Shown: positions 26,761 through 34,239 of the stretch, piece after piece
Layout of the letters: each line of letters opens with the position of its first letter
How positions within the stretch are numbered: the first letter of the stretch is position 1
Source of the DNA: Virgibacillus aidingensis
GTDB lineage: Bacteria; Bacillota; Bacilli; Bacillales; Amphibacillaceae
DNA: 64,000 bases
Direction: 5' to 3'
NCBI RefSeq assembly: GCF_010994035.1
Contig: NZ_WIXN01000011.1
Coordinates: forward strand, 1 to 64,000
Translations under genes and position numbers: made by a program
Notes under the pieces: model-generated
Told to the model about the DNA's origin: nothing
Databases searched by the model: none
The model's input: the letters and a program-made list of their open reading frames with translations, nothing else

Positions 26761-28321
26761 TAGAATCCAACGTTGTATCACCATCAGCCATTACAATCTA
26801 ATGCTGATATTGAGATCCTATGGATTTTTAATAATGCTTGGAGTGGTGATTACTCTTGGATATTTCCTTGTACCTCCAGCTGATGCAGGTTACCAAACCA
26901 TGTATGTAGGTGAAGCACGCAGCATTTACAATTCAGCATGGTTAGGAGCCGTTGCGGCACTTAGCAGTTCACTGTTTCTTTGGCCTTTTGGATTTTACCT
27001 TTTAAGAGGGAAGATTTCCGAAGACAGAAAGTTAGGTGTCGGTACGATTCTAGTACCTAGTCCGATGAGTAATTTCCATTATTTGCTTACAAAGCTGATT
27101 AGTGTTTTTTTAATACTTGCTGTCATGGCTGGCGTATTAGAATTAGCTTTTATTACTATGCAGTATATTCGGCTTGAGGAGACACAGTTTGTATTACATG
27201 ATTACCTTTTGCCTTATGTATGGATCGTTCTTCCCTCCCTATGTGTTTTGAGTGCACTAACGATATTGTTTGACATTATCCCTTTTATGAAAGGCGTTAT
27301 AGGTAATATCGTTTTCTTCAGTATATGGACAGCGGTTAGTGCTTTGAGTTTCTCAGGAGTTGGAAAGATAGATATTTTTGGTTCTCAATTAATGTTCACT
27401 GAAATTTTGAATGGAGTACAAGAGGCATTTCCGATGGTAAACGCGACGAACATGAATTTTGGATACCAAACAGTGCAATCTCTATTAATTTTTGATTGGA
27501 CAGGGATTATATGGACAAAAGACTACGTTACAGAACGTCTATTTTGGTTGTTGATTGGTGCTTTTTTATTTCTAATCTCGGTACTGATTTTCCGAAGGGG
27601 CTCTCTTTTGTCTTTAGAAAAGAAAACATCTGTTCAGAATACAAATGGTGGGCTTGAGAAGGATCTAGTAAGGTATCAGCCTAAAGGTAAAGTGATAGAA
27701 TCTGTCCATATCCAAACTATTGAAGGGGAAAGACAATATTCATTTTATTACATCTTTCGTTCTGAACTGAAGCTCATGTTTAGGGATGTCTCTCTTTGGT
27801 GGTATGGAGTAGGGATAATTTTGTTTTTACTTACCATGTTTATTCCATTGACTTCAACGAAAGTGTTTTTATATGTTATTTGGTTATGGCCGATCCCTTT
27901 GTTGGCTCCTATAGGGGCGAAAGAAAAAATGTATCGAACAGAGCAACTGTTGTTTTCCAACTGTCCTCCCTATATGCAATTATTTGCTGTCTGGCTTTCA
28001 GGGGTATTCGTTTCGTTTCTAATAACCAGTGGTGGAACAGTTCAAATGATAGCAGCAGGTGATTGGAGTTGGCTAAGTGCTTGGCTCATAGCTATTTTCT
28101 TTTCACCTACTTTAGCGTTAGCAGCTGGTATATGGGCGGGGACTAGGAAGCTTTATGAGGCCATATTTGTTGTTTGGTGGATTATGGGTCCAGTGCAAAA
28201 TGCACCCTATTTGGACTTCACAGGGATTCAGGGAAATCAACTCACTTATGTCTATTTACTTTTGACAGCAGGTCTGGCAATCATAGCAATAATGGGGAGA
28301 AAGAGACAAATTTTCAACTGA
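26753..28321 (+). CDS. ABC transporter permease (ABC-2-like)
   Basis: 522 residues with about 12 hydrophobic helices in two halves separated by a charged cytoplasmic segment (ENGGLEKDLVRYQPKGKV region, about residues 295-335). ATG 26753 overlaps the ATPase stop; a GTG/ATG five codons upstream is possible. Together with the ATPase it would form an exporter or detoxification pump of the kind placed behind two-component systems and DUF4097 lipoproteins. Substrate cannot be read from sequence. Confidence 0.8.
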   Translation: MIDRIQRCITISHYNLMLILRSYGFLIMLGVVITLGYFLVPPADAGYQTMYVGEARSIYNSAWLGAVAALSSSLFLWPFGFYLLRGKISEDRKLGVGTILVPSPMSNFHYLLTKLISVFLILAVMAGVLELAFITMQYIRLEETQFVLHDYLLPYVWIVLPSLCVLSALTILFDIIPFMKGVIGNIVFFSIWTAVSALSFSGVGKIDIFGSQLMFTEILNGVQEAFPMVNATNMNFGYQTVQSLLIFDWTGIIWTKDYVTERLFWLLIGAFLFLISVLIFRRGSLLSLEKKTSVQNTNGGLEKDLVRYQPKGKVIESVHIQTIEGERQYSFYYIFRSELKLMFRDVSLWWYGVGIILFLLTMFIPLTSTKVFLYVIWLWPIPLLAPIGAKEKMYRTEQLLFSNCPPYMQLFAVWLSGVFVSFLITSGGTVQMIAAGDWSWLSAWLIAIFFSPTLALAAGIWAGTRKLYEAIFVVWWIMGPVQNAPYLDFTGIQGNQLTYVYLLLTAGLAIIAIMGRKRQIFN

Positions 28322-28380
28322 TTATTCAACGAGGGACCAAAACACTGACAAGTTAAACTCAAAATAACGGAGGTTGTACC

Positions 28381-29226
28381 ATGAAATGGTTTATCAGAAA
28401 ATTCCTGACTGTTTTAGTCATTGGAATATTAGCAGTATTGGCATCGGGATGTTTTGGCAATTATTTCAAGAATCAGTCTGAAAAAATAGAATTGAAAGAG
28501 ACACTTGAAGCTGAAGAGATTAATGAAATTACGATTGATGGCGAATTGGCAGAGATCCACATTCATACACATGACCAAAATAAAATTACAGCAGAAGTAA
28601 CGGGAAAGACCAGCAACAATTTAGTTACTGATTTTCAAGTTGATACCAGTGGTAAATCTGCTATTATTAAACTATCTCAGGATCAAAAATCTCCAATTTC
28701 TTTAAATTTTTCTGAACCGAAGTTAAACGTATATATCCCTGACAAAATGTATGAAACATTAACTTTGCGTACTGCTTTTGGGGATCTCACGTCTGAACAA
28801 AAGTTATTATCCAAAAGAATCAATATCAATGCTGATGAAGGGAATATTGTTCTAAACGGTTATCAGGGTGAGGTAATAAAAGGTAATATTAATTTAGGAA
28901 ATATTACACTCCATAGCATTGATGCATCATTTGATCTCGAAACGGCTGAGGGAGATGTAAACGTCTCTCTTAATACGGGACTAAAAGGCAAGAATCAAAT
29001 CAATGCCAAGTTTGGAGATGTGAAAATAAAACTTCCGAAGGAACCCGAAATACTTTCATTTGACCTAAGAGCGAAATTCGGCGAGATACATTCTGATTTT
29101 TCGTTTGTCGATACCTCAAACAGTGATGATAATGTATTAAAAGGAGAGATTGGACAACCTGCAACGAATAGTCCAACTCTGTCAGTTATTACGGAGAGTG
29201 GGCATATTACATTATTAAGGCATTAA
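28381..29226 (+). CDS. DUF4097-family lipoprotein
   Basis: 281 residues with a lipoprotein signal (FLTVLVIGILAVLASGC, lipobox LASGC, Cys at about 24). The mature part is a DUF4097-type beta-solenoid: INEITIDGELAEIHIHTHDQNK, then LTLRTAFGDLTSE, INADEGNIVLNG, GNINLGNITLHS, ETAEGDVNVSL, INAKFGDVKIKL. ATG 28381 follows GGAGG. It lies 59 bp after the permease in the same direction, suggesting a role outside the membrane in the same envelope-stress module, like LiaG in the lia operon. Confidence 0.85.
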   Translation: MKWFIRKFLTVLVIGILAVLASGCFGNYFKNQSEKIELKETLEAEEINEITIDGELAEIHIHTHDQNKITAEVTGKTSNNLVTDFQVDTSGKSAIIKLSQDQKSPISLNFSEPKLNVYIPDKMYETLTLRTAFGDLTSEQKLLSKRININADEGNIVLNGYQGEVIKGNINLGNITLHSIDASFDLETAEGDVNVSLNTGLKGKNQINAKFGDVKIKLPKEPEILSFDLRAKFGEIHSDFSFVDTSNSDDNVLKGEIGQPATNSPTLSVITESGHITLLRH

Positions 29227-29329
29227 ACTGCTTTATCTGTTAATAAATGACTGTGTATGCTATGTAAACGTGAAATCAAATATGATGAGTTAAAAACAGG
29301 CTATTTTCTTGAATTAAAGGATTGATAAG

Positions 29330-29977
29330 ATGATGGAAATGATGGACTTTTTGATGCAGTATAAATGGCTAATTGTGATTATCGCAGAAATTCTATTTTT
29401 AGTGTTTGCAGGGCTCTTTTTTATTATGAGGTACTGGTTTCGAAAGAACGCTGTCGGTTTTGCCTTTATTATATTATTAATTCTGAACGAATTATTCCTA
29501 GCATTTCTGGCCATTTATGATTATTTACAAACTGGAACGCTTGATTCGTTTCAGATTATTACAGCAATTTTCTATATTTATCTTATTTTTGAAGGAAAAA
29601 AGGATTTTAAACGATTAGACCACTATTTTAAAAAGAAAGTTGCAAGTTGGAAAGGGGAAACAGTTCCTGACTTACAAACAAGCGAGAGCGCTGTAGAGAA
29701 AAAGTATGGTCGAGCTCATGCAAAGGAAGAAAGAGAAGGTTGGTATATCCACCTTGTCATTTTTGTGATTGCCCAAATTGTCTTTTGGAACATTGACAAC
29801 TTTACAGGTTGGCAAGATTTTAATCTTAATCAAATCGGGGAATTTTTCCAAATTTATGAGGATCCGAAGATTAACCAAGTAAATGCTGTCTGGGGTGTTA
29901 TTTTATTTATCGATTTTATTTGGTCATTTTCTTACACCATTTGGCCAAAGAAGGAAAAGTCATCATCAAAAAAATAG
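29330..29977 (+). CDS. Multi-pass membrane protein with C-terminal 2TM-like domain
   Basis: 215 residues. Helices at about 10-30 (YKWLIVIIAEILFLVFAGLFF), 38-58 (AVGFAFIILLILNELFLAFLA) and 70-85 (FQIITAIFYIYLIF), then a basic cytoplasmic stretch, then two more helices (YIHLVIFVIAQIVFW and VWGVILFIDFIWSFSYTI) preceded by EREGWYIHL, which recalls the 2TM domain. It lies 103 bp after the DUF4097 gene and could belong to the same response. Function unknown. Confidence 0.65.
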   Translation: MMEMMDFLMQYKWLIVIIAEILFLVFAGLFFIMRYWFRKNAVGFAFIILLILNELFLAFLAIYDYLQTGTLDSFQIITAIFYIYLIFEGKKDFKRLDHYFKKKVASWKGETVPDLQTSESAVEKKYGRAHAKEEREGWYIHLVIFVIAQIVFWNIDNFTGWQDFNLNQIGEFFQIYEDPKINQVNAVWGVILFIDFIWSFSYTIWPKKEKSSSKK

Positions 29978-30016
29978 AATAAGAAATGAACTTTGCAAAT
30001 AAGTAATATATTATGT

Positions 30017-30054
30017 GAAGGAAGCTTTCCTGTGTTGTAGCGAAAGCTTCCTTC
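30017..30054. terminator. Strong hairpin after membrane protein gene
   Basis: GAAGGAAGCTTTC (30017-30029) is perfectly complementary to GAAAGCTTCCTTC (30042-30054) with a 12-base loop. There is no T-run on either side, so it may be an attenuator, a transcript-stabilising hairpin or a weak terminator. Confidence 0.55.
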
Positions 30055-30087
30055 AAAGAAAGCATTTCTCAATTAACCTGGCTTTTA

Positions 30088-30534
30088 ATGATACGCAATT
30101 TATTTAAACATTGTAGTGTTAATGATGTGCTACGAGAAAAAGGATACGTTGTCATTGATAACAGTGACTTAAAACCGTTTAAAAACTATAGTAGCCCTCT
30201 TTCAAACGACAATGACGTAAGTTTTTATACACTCGCTAAAAAATATATGGATGAGGACTATTTTGAACGATTCATAAATGGAGAAGGAACTGCAACGGAA
30301 TCGGGGAAGTTTCTCATGCAGCTTAAAAATAATAAAGAAAAATATAGTAAAGAGATTATAGATGAGTTTGAAATAAACGAACAGCAAGTTGAAGAGCAAA
30401 TTACAGCAGTAAAATCAATACTTGAATCATTTGTGTGGGAAAACGGACTCGTTACTGGAACAAGTGAAGAACAACCAAATTATTTGGATAAAATATTAAA
30501 GTGGAATAAAAACATGTTGAATTTATTTCTATAG
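30088..30534 (+). CDS. Hypothetical protein, possibly a gene remnant
   Basis: 148-codon frame, acidic and helical, no signal or membrane segment (DVSFYTLAKKYMDEDYFERFI, EINEQQVEEQITAVKSILESF). No ribosome site precedes the ATG, and downstream DNA contains only short frames, so this could be a truncated or horizontally acquired leftover. No family recognised. Confidence 0.4.
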   Translation: MIRNLFKHCSVNDVLREKGYVVIDNSDLKPFKNYSSPLSNDNDVSFYTLAKKYMDEDYFERFINGEGTATESGKFLMQLKNNKEKYSKEIIDEFEINEQQVEEQITAVKSILESFVWENGLVTGTSEEQPNYLDKILKWNKNMLNLFL

Positions 30535-30837
30535 GTATCCTTATTCCATTTGATGAATTAAAAGTGAAATTTATAATCAACACGTCTGGCCATATTGAAT
30601 TGTTAAATAGAACCCCAGGTGGTATTAGTATGACCCCTTAATGCTTATAATAGGTCAGTTTGATTCTGAAGAAAAGATAAAGAACTTTATGTTGAATCGG
30701 GCGTGATTGTTGAAATCAATACTTGATCCCTTAATGCCAGTAGTAAAAGATGAACAATTTGTCAGACCTATTATTCCTACTAGACCTTAAAACAGTTGAA
30801 CCCCCACAAGAAAATAAAACCGATATGATGTTTAAAG
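30535..30837. other. Decayed DNA before ISL3 fragment
   Basis: Short frames such as FIINTSGHIELLNRTPGG (about 30,570-30,625) end quickly in stop codons. It looks like degraded coding sequence of unknown origin. Confidence 0.35.
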
Positions 30838-31290
30838 TGGAGGCAATCAAAACACTGAACGTTGTCCCGAATGCGGATTTGACAAATTGTACAAACACAG
30901 TTTACGAAAACAACTAATCATGGACTTGCCTATTCGTTTAAAGCGAGTGGGCTTACAAGTAAACCGTAGACGTTACAAGTGTCGTGAGTGTGGTTCCACA
31001 TTTTGGGAATGCCTTATATCCATTGACGAAAAGCGTAATATGACTAAAAGGTTGGTAGACTCCATTGAAGAACAATCCATGTCTAAGACCTTTGTGGAAG
31101 TAGCCGAAAGCGTTGGTGTAGATGAAAAGCCCGTTAGAAACGTTTTTTAAGGATCACGTGGCATTCAGTGCTTTCAACAAAGCTATGTTATACGATACTT
31201 TCAATTGGGATGAAGTAACAGACCACTTTTAACAGGAAACTATGGTGTCGATTTTTTCACACTTATTAAGAAATTGGAAAAGGGAGACTT
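30838..31290 (+). pseudogene. ISL3-like transposase, N-terminal part with internal deletion
   Basis: Reads CPECGFDKLYKHS, then IMDLPIRLKRVGLQVNRRRYKCRECGSTFWECL (ISL3 zinc ribbon) and a helix-turn-helix (SKTFVEVAESVGVDEKPVRNVFKDHV). It then runs into YDTFNWDEVTDH and a frame-broken tail TGNYGVDFSTLIKKLEKGDL that is also present in repeat copy A. The DDE catalytic part is missing, so it is inactive. The first cysteine pair lies out of frame with the main part. Confidence 0.65.
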
Positions 31291-31541
31291 ATAAGCCCTT
31301 TTCCACCACAAAATCCGAATACCCATTGTTTTTTTGAAATATATCCATTCCCCTACATACGCCTAAACTGATTAATATTAATCAGCCCCAAATTAGCCCC
31401 AAAATTAGCCCCAAATACGTTCATTTTCATGCTTTATCTTGCAATGCCAAGAAAAACAAAAAAGCCCCGAACCTTTGATATTTCAAGGGTTCTAAGGCTT
31501 TTAATGCTTCACTTTGCAAAGCGAAATTCCTAACGTGAGTA
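31204..31541. repeat. Direct repeat copy B, adjoining intact rpsD
   Basis: The 338-bp partner of the repeat at 15,075-15,398. Reading from rpsD: TACTCACGTTAG (last codons and stop), terminator hairpin, three TTTGGGGCTAA-like units (31,383-31,415; one more than copy A), the perfect palindrome CTGATTAATATTAATCAG at 31,368-31,385, and the LIKKLEKGDL tail. Identity to copy A stops abruptly inside the rpsD coding region, after three codons, as expected for an attachment core at the 3' end of a gene. Confidence 0.85.
31458..31504 (-). terminator. rpsD terminator
   Basis: On the minus strand AAGCCTTAGAACCCTTGAAA and its partner ATCAAAGGTTCGGGGCTT form a long imperfect stem, followed by TTTTTTGTTTTTC, 26 bases after the rpsD stop codon. 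A diverged copy lies at 15,316-15,356. Confidence 0.8.
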
Positions 31542-32132
31542 GAACTCAACAATAAGCGCTTCGTTAATTTCAGCCGGTAATTCAGCGCGTTCTGGGTAAC
31601 GATTGTACGTACCTGTTTTACTGTTTTCATCAAATGTGATGTATTCAGGAACAAAATTGTTTACTTCAATGGCTTCCTCAATAATATCAAGCTTCTCGGA
31701 TTTTTCGCGCACTCCGATTTCCTGTCCTGGCTTTACACGGTAAGACGGAATATCTACACGGTGTCCATCCACGGTAATATGGCCATGGTTTACAAGCTGA
31801 CGGGCCTGAGGGCGTGTGCGCGCCAATCCCATGCGGTAAACAAGGTTATCCAAACGGGATTCAAGCAGAACCATGAAGTTTTCACCGTGGATCCCTTTCA
31901 TTTTCCCTGCTGCATCAAACAGTGTACGGAATTGACGTTCATTCAATCCATACATAAAACGGAGCTTTTGCTTTTCCTGTTGCTGCAGTCCGTATTCTGT
32001 CATTTTCTTGCGTTGTGTTGGTCCATGCTGACCAGGAGCGTAAGGACGCTTATCCAGTTCCTTACCAGTTCCAGTTAATGAAATGCCAAGACGACGTGCT
32101 TTTTTCCATATCGGTCCAGTATAGCGTGCCAT
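31530..32132 (-). CDS. rpsD: 30S ribosomal protein S4
   Basis: 200 residues, full length. Starts [37 protein letters not shown]; the S4 domain follows ([34 protein letters not shown]) with YSR at the C-terminus. S4 is a primary 16S rRNA-binding protein that starts assembly of the small subunit body. ATG 32132 is preceded by AAAGGAGG; an in-frame extension upstream is leader sequence. It is transcribed alone on the minus strand from a strong promoter, with a structured leader, and marks the border between accessory DNA (left) and conserved chromosome (right). Confidence 0.98.
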   Translation of the reverse strand: MARYTGPIWKKARRLGISLTGTGKELDKRPYAPGQHGPTQRKKMTEYGLQQQEKQKLRFMYGLNERQFRTLFDAAGKMKGIHGENFMVLLESRLDNLVYRMGLARTRPQARQLVNHGHITVDGHRVDIPSYRVKPGQEIGVREKSEKLDIIEEAIEVNNFVPEYITFDENSKTGTYNRYPERAELPAEINEALIVEFYSR

Positions 32133-32332
32133 AAGACATTTCCTCCTTTTTATTTTATTTGCATAAAATAAAAGTGCGTGAGTTCCCACCTGTCCATTAT
32201 GTTTTCATGTACCATCGCTCCAGCAGCTAAGAGTTACACGATACACCTCGGGAAATCCTTTTCCGCATCGAGGAACAAAATGGGTGCAAATAGAAATACA
32301 CATAGGCTACTTTAATATTTTACACAACGAAT
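32133..32332 (-). ncRNA. Putative S4-autoregulatory rpsD leader
   Basis: A ~200-base untranslated leader precedes rpsD. It can form a stem CCTCG...CGAGG around 32,245-32,275 and a second stem next to the ribosome site (TTTTATTTTATG...AATAAAATAAAA). B. subtilis rpsD mRNA is known to have an S4-binding leader that represses translation; the position and length fit. I have not verified the full consensus. Confidence 0.6.
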
Positions 32333-32361
32333 AGTATATAACGTTTACAGCAGTAAGTCAA
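32333..32361 (-). promoter_or_regulatory. rpsD promoter
   Basis: On the minus strand TTGACT (32356-32361) and TATACT (32333-32338) with a 17-bp spacer. It places the transcript start about 190 bases before the rpsD start codon. Confidence 0.8.
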
Positions 32362-32439
32362 CCAAAATTTTAAACTATAGTAAGCAAGTTCAAGTATGGG
32401 ATAATAGTCCCGGGTATTGTATAATAGAAATAATGGTCT

Positions 32440-32757
32440 TTTTCATCAACCGGCTTCGTCATATATGTAATTATTTCAGAGTTGAAAGGTGATACATATA
32501 GAAGCGCTGCGTCAATTGCGCACACCATTAAATTTAATGTTATCACAGAGATCAGGATACATGTGACCGGATAAGGACAAGGATGATGGAAAAGTTAAAA
32601 TCTACAGTTCATGCTTGCTGTACAGCATTCTATTTGTATGAACCTGGTTTTCCGGTGTATCCTCCCGGGATCATGCGAAAAAAGATTCTGCCTGCGATTT
32701 ATTTATCAGGGCAGATAAATTATTGTATGAGGCAAAGCGCAGCGGCAGCCGTTAAAA
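32440..32757 (+). pseudogene. Remnant of GGDEF (ytrP-like) gene
   Basis: The strand reads, with frame breaks, GVSSRDHAKKDSACDLFIRADKLLYEAKRSGSR-stop, the characteristic last ~30 residues of a GGDEF diguanylate cyclase domain. Upstream pieces are unreadable. In B. subtilis a GAF-GGDEF gene, ytrP, lies between rpsD and ytsP in exactly this place. I infer that the orthologue has decayed here. Confidence 0.65.
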
Positions 32758-32784
32758 TATAGAGGATTATATAAAACTATCCCC

Positions 32785-32826
32785 TGTGTTCATTGCTGTA
32801 AATGAATATGGGGGATATGATTATAC
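32785..32826. terminator. Inverted repeat between ytrP remnant and ytsP
   Basis: TATCCCC ... AATGAATATGGGGGATA: the halves TATCCCCTGTGTTCATT and AATGAATATGGGGGATA pair over most of their length around GCTGTA. It may terminate ytsP on the minus strand. Confidence 0.5.
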
Positions 32827-32842
32827 ATTTGATGCTGATCCA

Positions 32843-33325
32843 TTATGATAAGTGTTTCTCCAGCTCGCGGACAAATTTTTCAAGATAGATTTCATCTTCT
32901 TCATCAAAGCGGTCTTTAATGGGACTGTCAATGTCAAGCACGCCGTATACATTGCCGTCCTTTATAATGGGAACCACAATTTCGGATTGGCTTTTGGCAT
33001 CACAGGCGATATGGTCGGGAAAAGCATGCACATCTGCTATGCGCTGTATTTTTCTTTCTTTTACCGCAGTGCCGCAAACCCCTTTGCCATAGGCGATTCG
33101 AATGCATGCAGGCAGTCCCTGAAAAGGGCCAAGCACCAATTCGTCCTCTTTCCAAATATAGAAGCCAACCCAGTTGATTTCAGTTAGAAATTGATTCAAG
33201 AGGGCGGATGCATTGGCAAGAATAGCGGTTGTATCTGTTTCATCCTCACTTAATGCTTTTAATTGACTGATGACCAATGCATAATCTTTTTCTTTTGAGC
33301 CTGAATAAACTGCAGTTTCGAACAA
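32843..33325 (-). CDS. ytsP: GAF-domain free methionine-(R)-sulfoxide reductase
   Basis: 160 residues, a single GAF domain. The three cysteines that define the fRMsr family are all present: Cys74 (LPACIRI), Cys84 (GKGVCGTA) and Cys108 (DHIACDAKSQSEIVVP), along with W52-V-G-F-Y. The enzyme reduces free methionine-R-sulfoxide, using thioredoxin in homologues, in the cytoplasm. It corresponds to B. subtilis YtsP in sequence and position. Divergent from refZ. Confidence 0.9.
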   Translation of the reverse strand: MFETAVYSGSKEKDYALVISQLKALSEDETDTTAILANASALLNQFLTEINWVGFYIWKEDELVLGPFQGLPACIRIAYGKGVCGTAVKERKIQRIADVHAFPDHIACDAKSQSEIVVPIIKDGNVYGVLDIDSPIKDRFDEEDEIYLEKFVRELEKHLS

Positions 33326-33359
33326 TTACATCGTCTCCTTCTTAAAAAAATTTCCAATT

Positions 33360-33384
33360 TCGACAGTGCCAATTATTTTGTCGA
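33360..33384. promoter_or_regulatory. Dyad between ytsP and refZ
   Basis: TCGACA (33360-33365) and TGTCGA (33379-33384) form an inverted repeat with a 13-bp gap in the divergent promoter region; a possible operator, perhaps for RefZ itself. Confidence 0.3.
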
Positions 33385-33443
33385 GAAAAAATGCAGGATT
33401 ATTTACTTGTTTGTCGTAATCTTGAGGTAGGGAGTTGAATAAA

Positions 33444-34070
33444 GTGAAAACAAATCCATCCAAACAAAAAGTAGTTGAAGCAGCATCCTCATTATTTTTC
33501 CAAAATGGCTTTCATGGCACCAGTGTACGGGATATTGCAGAGAAAGCTTCTGTCAATGTTTCCTTGATCAGCTATTATTTTAAAGGAAAACAGGGCTTAT
33601 TGGAATATGCCGTAACCAATTACTATGAAGAATATCTGAAAGTAATGGAAGCAGAGCTGGAGAAATCAGAAAACTTGCCAGCACTGGACCGTCTGAAAAC
33701 TTTAATTCAGATCATTATACAATATAAACAAAGCAATCATCAATTTTCTTGTTTCATCCACAGGGAATTGTCCCTGGATTCCGTTTTTGTAAGAGAAATG
33801 GCTGTTACTTATCTGGCAAAAGAAAATCATTATTTGAAGAATACATTTAATGATACTATACAGAACCGGAAAATGAATACCGATGAAAAGCATTATTTAT
33901 TTATGCAGCTGAAAGGGATGCTGGTCACCCCGTATATTATGCATAATGAATGGAAAAATGACCGGGTTGGAGACTTTACCGGTGAAATATTTGTAAAAAA
34001 ATATGTGAAAACCATCCACCAGTGGATTGAATTTATTGCTGAAAAGAAAGAAATCAATACTTTAGAATAA
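33444..34070 (+). CDS. refZ: TetR-family regulator of FtsZ assembly RefZ
   Basis: 208 residues. N-terminal TetR helix-turn-helix (KVVEAASSLFFQNGFHGTSVRDIAEKASV ... ISYYFKGKQGLLEYAV), helical C-terminal dimer domain. Sequence and position between ytsP and ezrA match B. subtilis RefZ (YttP), a chromosome-bound protein that binds near-origin motifs and inhibits FtsZ during sporulation to help place the division septum and capture the chromosome. GTG 33444 is preferred (AGGGAG upstream; gives MKTNPSKQKVVE); TTG 33435 is possible. Confidence 0.85.
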   Translation: MKTNPSKQKVVEAASSLFFQNGFHGTSVRDIAEKASVNVSLISYYFKGKQGLLEYAVTNYYEEYLKVMEAELEKSENLPALDRLKTLIQIIIQYKQSNHQFSCFIHRELSLDSVFVREMAVTYLAKENHYLKNTFNDTIQNRKMNTDEKHYLFMQLKGMLVTPYIMHNEWKNDRVGDFTGEIFVKKYVKTIHQWIEFIAEKKEINTLE

Positions 34071-34239
34071 AAAATATCGTTTTCTCGATTTATTTGTATA
34101 TTTTTAGCCAAAAATGCCTGTAACATGGTATTATAATTACTATACATCCAAGTAAGAATATCAAGTCTATTAGAGAAATTTATTTTTATATGAATATAAA
34201 TAAATTACCCTCTGTTGGGAAGGTGTGGGGGAGCAGTAT

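Noticed and set aside
30088-30534. Toxin-antitoxin or immunity protein
   Set aside because: Only an acidic helical sequence with no recognised motif, no partner gene and no ribosome site.
15399-31203. Integrase or relaxase gene inside the putative island
   Set aside because: I looked for tyrosine or serine recombinase motifs and found none between the repeats; therefore the island is not called a functional ICE or prophage.
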